NCBI RefSeq assembly: GCF_010894405.1
Contig: NZ_JAAIYA010000038.1
Location: 1 to 64,000 of the forward strand
DNA: 64,000 bases
DNA from: Pyxidicoccus caerfyrddinensis
GTDB taxonomy: Bacteria > Myxococcota > Myxococcia > Myxococcales > Myxococcaceae
Direction of reading: 5' to 3'
Position numbers and translations under genes: made by a program. Every line of letters begins with the position of its first letter. The stretch's first letter is position 1. Positions 17,852 through 25,525 of this stretch are shown here, piece by piece. Under the pieces are notes generated by a model. That model was not told the origin of the DNA and did no database searches. It worked only from the letters and a program-made list of their open reading frames with translations.

Positions 17852-19940
17852 GGTGGCTGCGCACGCCGGAGGACACCACCCAGAGCTGGTGGGACGTGCG
17901 CGTAATCGCCACGTGCAGGCGGCGGCGCGACTCGTCGTCCATGGGCCAGGCCCGCGCCGTCACGTCGGGGAGGATGACGTAGTCGAACTCCAGGCCCTTC
18001 ACGCTGCCCACGTCGGTGACGTCCACGCCGGGCTCGAAGGTGAACTCGCCGTCGCTCACCCGCCGGGCCCAGGGCAGCTCGGCCACGACGCGGTAGACGG
18101 CGTCCGCGGACTCGGGGCTGCTGGCGATGACGCCCACCGACGCGTGGGGCTCACGTGAGACGAGGTCCCTCAGCGCCTCGCCGATGAAGAGCTGTGCCTG
18201 GGCCTCGTCCGGGAAGTGGTGGAAGCCCACCGGCGCGCCCGGGCGGCCCGCGGGGTTGGAGGCCTCCGGAGCCTGGGTGCCCAGCACCTGCCGCGCCAGC
18301 TCCACCACCGGCTGCGGGCAGCGGTAGGACACCTGGAGCCGGCAGGTGGCGGCGTCGCGGATGTTCAATTCGTTGAGGACCGCGGGCCACCCCGCGAAGC
18401 CGGCGTCCGTCTGCTGCATCTCGTCTCCGGCCAGCGTGCAGCTCTTGCCCTTGCCCAGCAGGCGGCTGACGACGAACAGCTCGAAGAGGGAGAAGTCCTC
18501 GGCCTCGTCGAGCACGACGTGCGCCAGCCGCTCCAGGCCCAGCGAGGTGTGCTGCGCCTTGAGGAACATCAGGATGGGCAAATCGTCCAGGTCCACCGTG
18601 CCGGCCATGGCGTACGGCGTGTCCTCTTCGATGGCCTTCCCGTCCACGGTGACGAGCCGGTCCGGGTCGGTGATGTCCTTCAGCTCCTTGGCGAGGGGCG
18701 TGGAGTGCTGGAGGCGCGTGTGCTCCATCACCTCGTCGATGGCGGTGCGCGGCAGCTCTCCGCGCGCGGCGTTGACCACGGTGTCCAGGAAGCGCCGGTC
18801 GAAGTACGCGTCCGCCAGCCGCTTGCGCAGCCGCTCCAACGTCGTGCCCGCCTCTGTCTTCGGCGCGCCGATGCGGGCGGCCAGCGCGCGCCGCAGGGCG
18901 GGGTGGCGCTTGAGGCGCGACACCAGCGGCGGCGTGTCGTGCCACAGCTTGATGCCGGGCAGGTTGAACGCCTGCTTCGCCGTCGCCAGCAGCCAGGAGT
19001 CACGCGTCTGCACGGCCACGCCGCCCAGGCCGAGCGGCGCCAGCAGGCGGCGGGACAGCCGGGCCAGGCCCTCCTCGGGGACGATGAGCTTCATCCGCGA
19101 CTGGGGGTACGTCTGCGCGTTGTCGAAGGCAATCTTCGCCAGCCGGTGCAGGGCCACCGTCGTCTTCCCGCTGCCGGCGCTGCCCAGCACGAGCAGCGGC
19201 CGGTCCGGGCCGGTGCTGACGGCCTCGTACTGCTCCGAGTCCAGGAGCGCGGTGACGCCGAAGGCATCCTCGCTGCGACGGGCGCCCTTGCCGGTGCCGA
19301 GGAACTCCGGCCGCGCGGCGGTGCCCGCGCCGCCCGACTGGAGCGTGGCGACGTCGAGCCCCACGCTGTGCCACGCACCGTCCGGGGCGCGCTCCAGCAC
19401 CAGTCTGCCGGAGATGATGCGCGTCAGCACGCCGCGCTCGATGACGACGAGCCGGCGCGTCTGCACGGTGCCCTCGGCGAGCCGCTCGCCGAAGTACTCC
19501 TCGTAGGAGTCGCCCTCCTCGTAGCAGTAGAAGACGCGGGCGACGGGGGCGAAGCGCCAGTCGATGACGCGCACGCCGGCGCTCACGTCCGCGAAGGTGG
19601 TGCGGCCCAGCAGGTAGTCGCGGGGGCCGCCCACGCCGTCCAGGCGCAGGTGCGCGAAGTAGGGGGCCTGGGAGTCCGGCAGGCGCGCGGTCTCCTGGCG
19701 CTCCATGAGGGAGCGTGCCTGGTTCATCTGCGCGAAGAGGTGCGGCAGGTCCGCGACGGCGGCGGTGGCCACGTCGTCGCGCAGCACCTGGAGCTGGGCG
19801 ACCAGTCCCTGCGTGTCCGTTCCGCGGCCGGCCTTGTGCCGGGCTGCCTCCAGCGTGGCCTGCACGCGGGCGAGCAGTGCCTCCTCCTCGGCGATGATGT
19901 CGCGGGCGCCTTCCGGAAGGTTGCCATGGGAGTGGCTCAT
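17817..19940 (-). CDS. HelD-like superfamily 1 helicase/ATPase
   Basis: This 707-residue protein has an N-terminal coiled coil (about 1-90), as in HelD, the factor that recycles RNA polymerase from DNA in Gram-positive bacteria. ATPase motifs: Q-motif region LLDSEQYEAVSTGP, Walker A GSAGSGKTT, Walker B VVLDEAEDFSLFE, a QVSYRCPQPV segment (motif IV-like) and VTDVGSVKGLEFDYVILPD (motif V). The C-terminal HVAITRTSHQLWVV is motif VI. Whether it acts on polymerase in this lineage is inference. The start at 19940 matches the coiled coil; an upstream start at 19976 is less likely. Confidence 0.87.
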   Translation of the reverse strand: MSHSHGNLPEGARDIIAEEEALLARVQATLEAARHKAGRGTDTQGLVAQLQVLRDDVATAAVADLPHLFAQMNQARSLMERQETARLPDSQAPYFAHLRLDGVGGPRDYLLGRTTFADVSAGVRVIDWRFAPVARVFYCYEEGDSYEEYFGERLAEGTVQTRRLVVIERGVLTRIISGRLVLERAPDGAWHSVGLDVATLQSGGAGTAARPEFLGTGKGARRSEDAFGVTALLDSEQYEAVSTGPDRPLLVLGSAGSGKTTVALHRLAKIAFDNAQTYPQSRMKLIVPEEGLARLSRRLLAPLGLGGVAVQTRDSWLLATAKQAFNLPGIKLWHDTPPLVSRLKRHPALRRALAARIGAPKTEAGTTLERLRKRLADAYFDRRFLDTVVNAARGELPRTAIDEVMEHTRLQHSTPLAKELKDITDPDRLVTVDGKAIEEDTPYAMAGTVDLDDLPILMFLKAQHTSLGLERLAHVVLDEAEDFSLFELFVVSRLLGKGKSCTLAGDEMQQTDAGFAGWPAVLNELNIRDAATCRLQVSYRCPQPVVELARQVLGTQAPEASNPAGRPGAPVGFHHFPDEAQAQLFIGEALRDLVSREPHASVGVIASSPESADAVYRVVAELPWARRVSDGEFTFEPGVDVTDVGSVKGLEFDYVILPDVTARAWPMDDESRRRLHVAITRTSHQLWVVSSGVRSHLIPDAGAAAPR

Positions 19941-20031
19941 GCGCGGCAAGGTGAACCCTGGCGGCGTGCAGGTCAACCCGTTGTTCTTCCTGGGAAAGTT
20001 GCTACTTTATGGGTGGCCGGAAGGAGGGGAG

Positions 20032-20919
20032 ATGCGGCGTCACGGCCCCCGACTGCTGCTGGCGATGTGGGCGCTGCTGGTGTGCGCCGCCGCCAGTCCC
20101 CGCGCCGTCCTCTACGAGAAGCAGTCGCCCTACACCTTCATCGCCGTGACGGAGGACGCCGAGGGCCTGCGGTATCTCCAGTTCGACCAGACGGGCGCGT
20201 TGCAGAGCGTGGTGCGGCCGGGGCATCCGTTGGAGCTGGAGCTGCCCTACACGCAGGTGTCGATGGTGGGGCTGGCCTTCGTGCCGGCGCCCAAGCGCAT
20301 CCTGGTGGTGGGCCTGGGCGGTGGGGCGATGCCGATGTTCCTGCGCGCGGTGGTGCCCGGGGCGCGCATCGACGTGGTGGACATCGACCCGGACGTGGTG
20401 GACGTGGCGAAGCGCTACTTCGGCTTCCGCGAGGACGACCACCTGCGCGCGCACGTCGCGGACGGGCGGCGCTTCGTGGAGGCGGCGGGGCCGCCGTATG
20501 ACCTCATCTTCCTGGACGCGTACGGCCCTGACAGCATCCCCCAGCATCTGGCGACGGTGGAGTTCCTCACGTCGGTGCGGGCGCGGCTGGCGAAGGGCGG
20601 CGCGGTGGTGGGCAACTTGTGGGAGGACCCGCCCAATGCGCGCTTCGACGCCATGGTGCGCACGTGGCAGGTGGGCTTCACGCGGCTGTACACGTTCGAC
20701 GTGCGGGGCAGCGCCAATCGCATCCTCGTGGGGGTGCAGCGCGCGGAGAAGCAGTCGCGCGCGGCGCTGGAGTCACGGGCGGAGACGCTGGAGCGCGCGA
20801 AGTCGATACCGTTCGACCTGAGCGCGCTGGTGGCGGCGGGCTATGCGGATGCGACGGAGCGCGAGCCTCGTGGCGAGGTGCTGAAGGACGCGGCTCCTGT
20901 GCCGGCGCAGGCTCCCTGA
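20032..20919 (+). CDS. spermidine-synthase-like protein with N-terminal signal peptide
   Basis: A 295-residue protein of the spermidine synthase fold. The nucleotide-binding loop VVGLGGGAMPMF, the acidic strand IDVVDIDPDVVDVA and the active-site region FLDAYGPDSIP are clear. Unusually it begins with a signal peptide or anchor (MRRHGPRLLLAMWALLVCAAA). Catalysis with decarboxylated S-adenosylmethionine would need cytoplasmic substrate, so the mature protein either faces the cytoplasm or has lost that role. The ribosome binding site GGAAGGAGGGG fixes the start at 20032. Confidence 0.82.
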   Translation: MRRHGPRLLLAMWALLVCAAASPRAVLYEKQSPYTFIAVTEDAEGLRYLQFDQTGALQSVVRPGHPLELELPYTQVSMVGLAFVPAPKRILVVGLGGGAMPMFLRAVVPGARIDVVDIDPDVVDVAKRYFGFREDDHLRAHVADGRRFVEAAGPPYDLIFLDAYGPDSIPQHLATVEFLTSVRARLAKGGAVVGNLWEDPPNARFDAMVRTWQVGFTRLYTFDVRGSANRILVGVQRAEKQSRAALESRAETLERAKSIPFDLSALVAAGYADATEREPRGEVLKDAAPVPAQAP

Positions 20920-20985
20920 CGCCCAACCGCGTGACTCGCCTCCCGGACCCAGGCAGAGTCCAGGCCACGAGGAGGCACGTACCGA

Positions 20986-21876
20986 ATGGCAACAGTCACC
21001 CTGCGTCATCTGCTGGTCGCCACCGCGCTGCTGGGCGGTTGCAAGACGGCCCAGCCCGCCGTCCAGACTCCTGACACCGGCACCACCAACACCGCGCAGG
21101 CGGACTGTGGCCCCGCCATTCCCGGCATGGAGGCGCTGCTGAAGCCCGCGGCCTTCATCGTCCTCGGAGAGATGCACGGCACCCAGGAGGCGCCGGCCTT
21201 CACCACGCGGCTGGCGTGTCATGCGGCCGCCGCGGGTCAGCCCGTGCGCGTGGGACTGGAGCTTCCCGTGGAGGAGCAGCCGCGCATCGACGCGTTCCTC
21301 GCGAGTGAGGACGGCGCGCTCCAGCCGCTCACGGCGGGCGGGTTCTGGACCCAGAAGAATCAGGACGGTCGGAGCAGCAAGGCGATGCTCCAGGCCCTCG
21401 TCCGGCTGCGCGAGTTGAAGCGCGCGGGCCTGCCCGTGGATGTGCGTGCCTTCGATGCGGGCGGTGGAGATCGCGACGCCACCATGGCGGCGAAGCTCCT
21501 CCAGGAGCGGGCTCTGGCCCCCCGGGACACCTTCATCGTGCTGACCGGAAACCTCCATGCCCGCCGTGACAAGGGCGCACCGTGGGACCCGAACCTGCGC
21601 TTCATGTCCAACCACCTGCTCGAAGCGGAGCCCGGGCTGGTGACGCTCGACATGGCCTATCTGGGCGGGAGCATGTGGGCCTGCATCGGCAGGTCGGAGG
21701 ACGCCTGCAAGGTCCAACCCCTGAAGAAGGCCCGCTACGAGGAGCACGCGGCGACGCCGCGCATCGTCGTCCAGAAGGGCGCCACGGACGAAGGGTATGA
21801 CGGCGTCTACGGCGTCGGCACGGCGACCGCTTCACCTCCCGCGGTCCACGCGGCCACGGCGCTGCCCACGCCCTGA
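20986..21876 (+). CDS. ChaN-like haem-binding lipoprotein family protein
   Basis: A 296-residue lipoprotein (lipobox LLGGC). It shows the Tiki/TraB/ChaN superfamily start FIVLGEMHGTQEAPAF (Glu and His) and later VLTGNLHARR. ChaN proteins bind haem at the outer membrane, and relatives are metal-dependent hydrolases. The pair GEMHG ... GNLHA also resembles erythromycin-esterase-like proteins, so haem uptake is only one possibility. The AraC-type gene begins six bases after its stop, so the two probably form an operon. Confidence 0.75.
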   Translation: MATVTLRHLLVATALLGGCKTAQPAVQTPDTGTTNTAQADCGPAIPGMEALLKPAAFIVLGEMHGTQEAPAFTTRLACHAAAAGQPVRVGLELPVEEQPRIDAFLASEDGALQPLTAGGFWTQKNQDGRSSKAMLQALVRLRELKRAGLPVDVRAFDAGGGDRDATMAAKLLQERALAPRDTFIVLTGNLHARRDKGAPWDPNLRFMSNHLLEAEPGLVTLDMAYLGGSMWACIGRSEDACKVQPLKKARYEEHAATPRIVVQKGATDEGYDGVYGVGTATASPPAVHAATALPTP

Positions 21877-21881
21877 GCACC

Positions 21882-22658
21882 GTGAGCAGGACCCGCGCCT
21901 GGAAGGGGCAGCTCTTCTTCGGACCCCGGCGGCTCCTGTACGCCGGGCCGCTTGGTGAGACGCGCCCGCACGCGCACCACACCTTCCAGCTCCTCGTGTC
22001 GCTCGGGGAGCCGGTGGCGCTGCGGGACGCCCACCAGCACGTCGTCACCTGCCAGGCCGCCGTGACTCCACCCGATGTCGAGCACACCATCGCCAGCCCT
22101 GGCGCGGCCGTCATCATCCTGCACGTGAATCCAGACGACGCGGTGGGACGCCAGCTGCGCACGCTGGACATCGGCACGGACGCGGAGGCCTGGCGTCGCG
22201 CGGGAGCGCCCCTGCTCACCCAGGGCGCGAAGTCCCTGCCGAAGCGCTGGGCCGACGCGGAGCGCCTCGTGCACGCCCTGCTGCAAACCCTCCGGGCAGA
22301 CACGCGACAGGCTTTGCCGGCCCACCCCTCCGTGAAGAAGCTCCTGCGCCTCCTGCCGGACCTGCTGGAAGAGGACGTGCGCCTGTCCGCCCTCGCGCCG
22401 CTCGTGGGGCTGTCTGCAGGGCGGCTGTCACACCTGTTCGGCCAGGAGGTGGGCCTGCCCTTGCGGCCCTACATCCTCTGGCTGCGCCTGCAGCGCGCCG
22501 CCGGGCACCTCCAGCGCGGGGCCTCGCTTACGAGGGCGGCGCACGCCGCGGGCTTCACCGACAGCGCGCACCTCAGTCATGCCTTCCGCCGCACCTTCGG
22601 CCTCACCCCGTCGGAGATTGCAGGCGTCGTGGACTGGGTCCTTCCGCCTCCGGAGTAG
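21882..22658 (+). CDS. AraC-family transcriptional regulator
   Basis: A 258-residue regulator. The N-terminal half is a short cupin (GETRPHAHHTFQLLVSLGEP), and the C-terminal half has two helix-turn-helix motifs: LAPLVGLSAGRLSHLFGQEVG and AAHAAGFTDSAHLSHAFRRTFG, followed by TPSEI. GTG at 21882 is the only start that keeps the cupin complete. The His pair in the cupin suggests a metal or small ligand. It lies directly downstream of the ChaN-like gene. Confidence 0.88.
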   Translation: MSRTRAWKGQLFFGPRRLLYAGPLGETRPHAHHTFQLLVSLGEPVALRDAHQHVVTCQAAVTPPDVEHTIASPGAAVIILHVNPDDAVGRQLRTLDIGTDAEAWRRAGAPLLTQGAKSLPKRWADAERLVHALLQTLRADTRQALPAHPSVKKLLRLLPDLLEEDVRLSALAPLVGLSAGRLSHLFGQEVGLPLRPYILWLRLQRAAGHLQRGASLTRAAHAAGFTDSAHLSHAFRRTFGLTPSEIAGVVDWVLPPPE

Positions 22659-22723
22659 CGAGTTCTTACAAGCCCGCAGCCGCCTCCCCGCGCGAGGGTG
22701 GAGTCACCCAAGAGGAGGAAGTC

Positions 22724-23071
22724 ATGCCCATGAAGCCGAAGCTGCGCGCCGCCTTCGAGGCGGAGCTGCTCGAAGCCCTCCAGTCCGAGGCACGCCAGGA
22801 CTCGCCGAGCGCCTGGCGCCACCTGGAACGGGCCCACGTGTTGAGCCAGGCCTACGCGGGGCCGCATGTCCGCGTGCACTGCCGGATGTTCGCCTTCGGG
22901 TGGCGGCGCCGCGACATGCGCGAGCTGGCGGGACAGTTCGCGCGCATCCTGGTCGCCGGGCCGGGCTCGTGGCTGGGCCGGGCGCCGCTCGGCAACACCG
23001 GTGGCGCCAACGTGGGCATCCTCACGCCCATGCCCATCCCGGACGACTTGCGGGTGTTGCTGGACGCGTGA
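22724..23071 (+). CDS. DUF3703 family protein
   Basis: A 115-residue cytoplasmic protein matching DUF3703: LRAAFEAELLEALQ at the start, then SAWRHLERAHVLSQAY, HCRMFAFGWRRRDMRELAGQFARI, and the Gly-rich GNTGGANVG near the C-terminus. Conserved His residues in HVLSQ...HVRVHC could bind metal. Function is unknown. GAGGAGGAAG precedes the start. Confidence 0.85.
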   Translation: MPMKPKLRAAFEAELLEALQSEARQDSPSAWRHLERAHVLSQAYAGPHVRVHCRMFAFGWRRRDMRELAGQFARILVAGPGSWLGRAPLGNTGGANVGILTPMPIPDDLRVLLDA

Positions 23072-23169
23072 GGTCGACTGTCAGCTACAGGGGCCCTCCG
23101 CGCCGCCGTCTGTCCGAGCACGGAAGGGCACGATAGGCTTCGCAACCGGCGTCGGAACCGGAGGATGGA

Positions 23170-23775
23170 ATGGACGTGTCGATGACCCGCCGGGGACTCC
23201 TCAAGCGCGGGCTCTTCGGAGGCGCCCTGCTGGCGCTGGGAGGCAGCGCCCTGCTGGCCTCGCGCGAGGGGCTGTCCCTGTCTCCGCCTCCGGAGGGACT
23301 CCAGGTGCTGGGCCCTCGCGAGTACGCCACGCTCCAGGCGCTGGCGCGGCGGGCCTTTCCGGGGCGCCCGGGCTGGCCGGACGCGGACACGGCGCGCGTG
23401 GCTTTCACGGCGGACAGGCTGCTCGCGCGAGGAGACGCCTCCGTGGCGAAGGAGGTGCGGGAGTTGCTGGGCCTCTTCGACAACGCGCTCGCGGGCTTCC
23501 TCTTCAACGGCCGCGTCACTCCCTTCTCCCGGCTGTCCCCCGAAGCGCAGGACGCGGCCTTCGAGGACTGGCGCACCTCGCGCCTGCTGCTGCGGCGCAC
23601 CGGGCACCATGCCCTGCGCACGCTGGTGTACAGCGCCTACTACCTGCACCCGGCGGCGGTGGCGGCCTCGGGCTACACCATCCCCGAGGGCTTCCATGAT
23701 GCGAACGCAGTGGCCTGGAAGGGTGAGGGTCCCCGCCCCGCGCCGCTGACGCAGAAGGAGGGCTCCACGCCATGA
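23170..23775 (+). CDS. small Tat-exported subunit of a GMC dehydrogenase (gluconate 2-dehydrogenase subunit 3 family)
   Basis: This 201-residue protein carries the Tat signal TRRGLLKRGLFGG and a helical body like the gamma subunit of membrane gluconate and fructose dehydrogenases (ALARRAFPGRPGWPDADT, GLFDNALAGFLFNGRVTPF). It overlaps the next gene by four bases, so the flavoprotein is probably exported as a complex on this subunit's Tat signal. Starts at 23165 and 23182 are also possible. Confidence 0.87.
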   Translation: MDVSMTRRGLLKRGLFGGALLALGGSALLASREGLSLSPPPEGLQVLGPREYATLQALARRAFPGRPGWPDADTARVAFTADRLLARGDASVAKEVRELLGLFDNALAGFLFNGRVTPFSRLSPEAQDAAFEDWRTSRLLLRRTGHHALRTLVYSAYYLHPAAVAASGYTIPEGFHDANAVAWKGEGPRPAPLTQKEGSTP

Positions 23776-25334
23776 GCGGCCGAATCTTCACGGGAGACGA
23801 GCTCACCGAGGACCGCACCATCACCTGTGACGTGTGCATCGTGGGCAGCGGCGCGGGCGGCGGCGTGCTGGGCCACGAGCTGACGCGGCGTGGCCTGGAC
23901 GTGGTGATGTTGGAGGAGGGGGGCTACCGCACCCGCCGCGACTTCGACATGAAGGAGTCCACGGCGTACCCGGCCCTGTACCAGGAGATGGCCAACCGGG
24001 CGACGGACGACCTGGCCATCAGCATCCTCCAGGGCCGCACCGTGGGCGGCGGCACCACAGTCAACTGGTGCGCCAGCTTCCGCACCCCGCCGGAAATCCT
24101 CCACCGCTGGCGCGACATCCACGGCGTGCAGGGACTGGACGAGAACACGCTGGCCCCGCACTGGGACTGGCTGGAAGAGCGGCTGCACATCCGCGACTGG
24201 CCCATTGAAAGGGCCAATCGCAACAACCAGCTCTTGTGGGAGGGACTGGGGAAGCTCGGCTACAGCCGGGGCACGGTGAAGCGCAACGTGAAGAACTGCG
24301 CGGCCCTGGGCGCCTGTGGGCTGGGCTGCCCCACGGACGCGAAGCAGTCCACGCTGGTGACGCTGATTCCGGACGCGGTGGAGCAGGGGATGCGCCTGTT
24401 CGCCAACGTCAGCGCTCGCAAGCTGGAGCTGGATGGCATGCGCGTGGTGTCGGTGCACGCGGACGTGCTGGACCCGCGCACGGACCGGCCCACGGGCCGG
24501 CGCCTCACGGTGAAGCCGAAGGTGACGGCGGTGTGCGGCGGGGCCATCAACTCGCCGGCGCTGCTGTTGCGCAGTGGGCTCACCGCGCGGGGGCTCGTGG
24601 GCAAGCGCTTCTTCCTGCACCCGGTGGTCGTCTCCACGGCCCGCTTCCGCGAGCGGGTGGAGGCCTTCTACGGCGCGCCGCTCAGCGTCTACTCGCGCCA
24701 GTTCATCGACCGGGGGCCGGGGAAGCTGGGCTGGCTCATCGAGGTGCCACCCATCCACCCCGTCCTCGCCTCGGTGACGATGCCGGGCTTCGGTGCGGCC
24801 CATCAGGACCTGATGGCGCGATTGCCGTATGCCAATGCGGTCATCTCCATCACCCTGGACGGCGTGCACCCCGGGGACGAGGGCGGCACGGTGGGACTGC
24901 GCGGCGAGGGCGAGTACACGCGGCTGAAGGTGGACTACCCGCTCACCGACTTCCACTGGGAGGGTTTCCGAGAAGCACTGAAGGTGGCCGCGCGCCTGCA
25001 ATTCGCCGCGGGCGCGGAGCAGGTGCTCAGCCCGCACTCGTCGCCGGTGGTGATGCACGGCGAGAAGGACGTGGCGCTGCTGGATAGGGCGCCCTACGCG
25101 CCGCTGTTGTGCCGCGTGGCCAGCGCGCACCAGATGGGCGGCTGTGCCATGGGCGGCAGCGCGAAGACGAGCGTGGTGGACAGCACGCTGCGCTACTGGG
25201 ACGCGGACAACCTCTTCGTGGTGGACGGCTCGGTGTTCCCCACCGCGCTGGGCGTCAATCCCATGGAGACCATCCTCGGCCTCGCGCACTGGGGCAGCCA
25301 GCATGTCGCCAACGCGGTGAGCGGGCGCTCCTGA
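23772..25334 (+). CDS. GMC-family FAD oxidoreductase
   Basis: A 520-residue FAD enzyme. The dinucleotide fold CDVCIVGSGAGGGVLGHEL lies near residue 20, the FAD loop GRTVGGGTTVNW near 90, and the C-terminal GMC_oxred_C has AHQMGGCAMGG and NPMETILGLAHWG with the catalytic His/Asn pair. It lacks its own signal and is coupled to the Tat subunit before it. A Cys-rich stretch (NCAALGACGLGCP) near residue 175 is typical of the long-chain alcohol oxidase and gluconate dehydrogenase branch. Substrate is an alcohol or sugar, not determinable here. No cytochrome c subunit is adjacent. Confidence 0.9.
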   Translation: MSGRIFTGDELTEDRTITCDVCIVGSGAGGGVLGHELTRRGLDVVMLEEGGYRTRRDFDMKESTAYPALYQEMANRATDDLAISILQGRTVGGGTTVNWCASFRTPPEILHRWRDIHGVQGLDENTLAPHWDWLEERLHIRDWPIERANRNNQLLWEGLGKLGYSRGTVKRNVKNCAALGACGLGCPTDAKQSTLVTLIPDAVEQGMRLFANVSARKLELDGMRVVSVHADVLDPRTDRPTGRRLTVKPKVTAVCGGAINSPALLLRSGLTARGLVGKRFFLHPVVVSTARFRERVEAFYGAPLSVYSRQFIDRGPGKLGWLIEVPPIHPVLASVTMPGFGAAHQDLMARLPYANAVISITLDGVHPGDEGGTVGLRGEGEYTRLKVDYPLTDFHWEGFREALKVAARLQFAAGAEQVLSPHSSPVVMHGEKDVALLDRAPYAPLLCRVASAHQMGGCAMGGSAKTSVVDSTLRYWDADNLFVVDGSVFPTALGVNPMETILGLAHWGSQHVANAVSGRS

Positions 25335-25338
25335 GACT

Positions 25339-25356
25339 CCGGGCCTCTTGGCCCGG
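25339..25356 (+). terminator. hairpin after GMC oxidoreductase operon
   Basis: CCGGGCC-TCTT-GGCCCGG is a perfect seven-base stem four bases after the stop codon, followed by a pyrimidine-rich run. Confidence 0.55.
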
Positions 25357-25525
25357 CCCTCCCGTTGGTGCTAATTGCCCGTCCCCATGTCTGTCCTTGG
25401 CGCTGAAGTCTGAGCAGCTGTCAGGCTTTGCCGTTCTTGGCGGGCTGAAGCGAATCATTGTCACCCGGGGGAGGCATGGGGCCGAGTGGACCCGTCATGC
25501 TGCTCCCGGGTTCTGCCGGAGCACC

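Noticed and set aside
25109-25525. N-terminal extension of the M16 protease overlapping the GMC gene
   Set aside because: It is an out-of-frame shadow of the GMC gene; ATG 25526 has a ribosome binding site and begins a lipoprotein signal.
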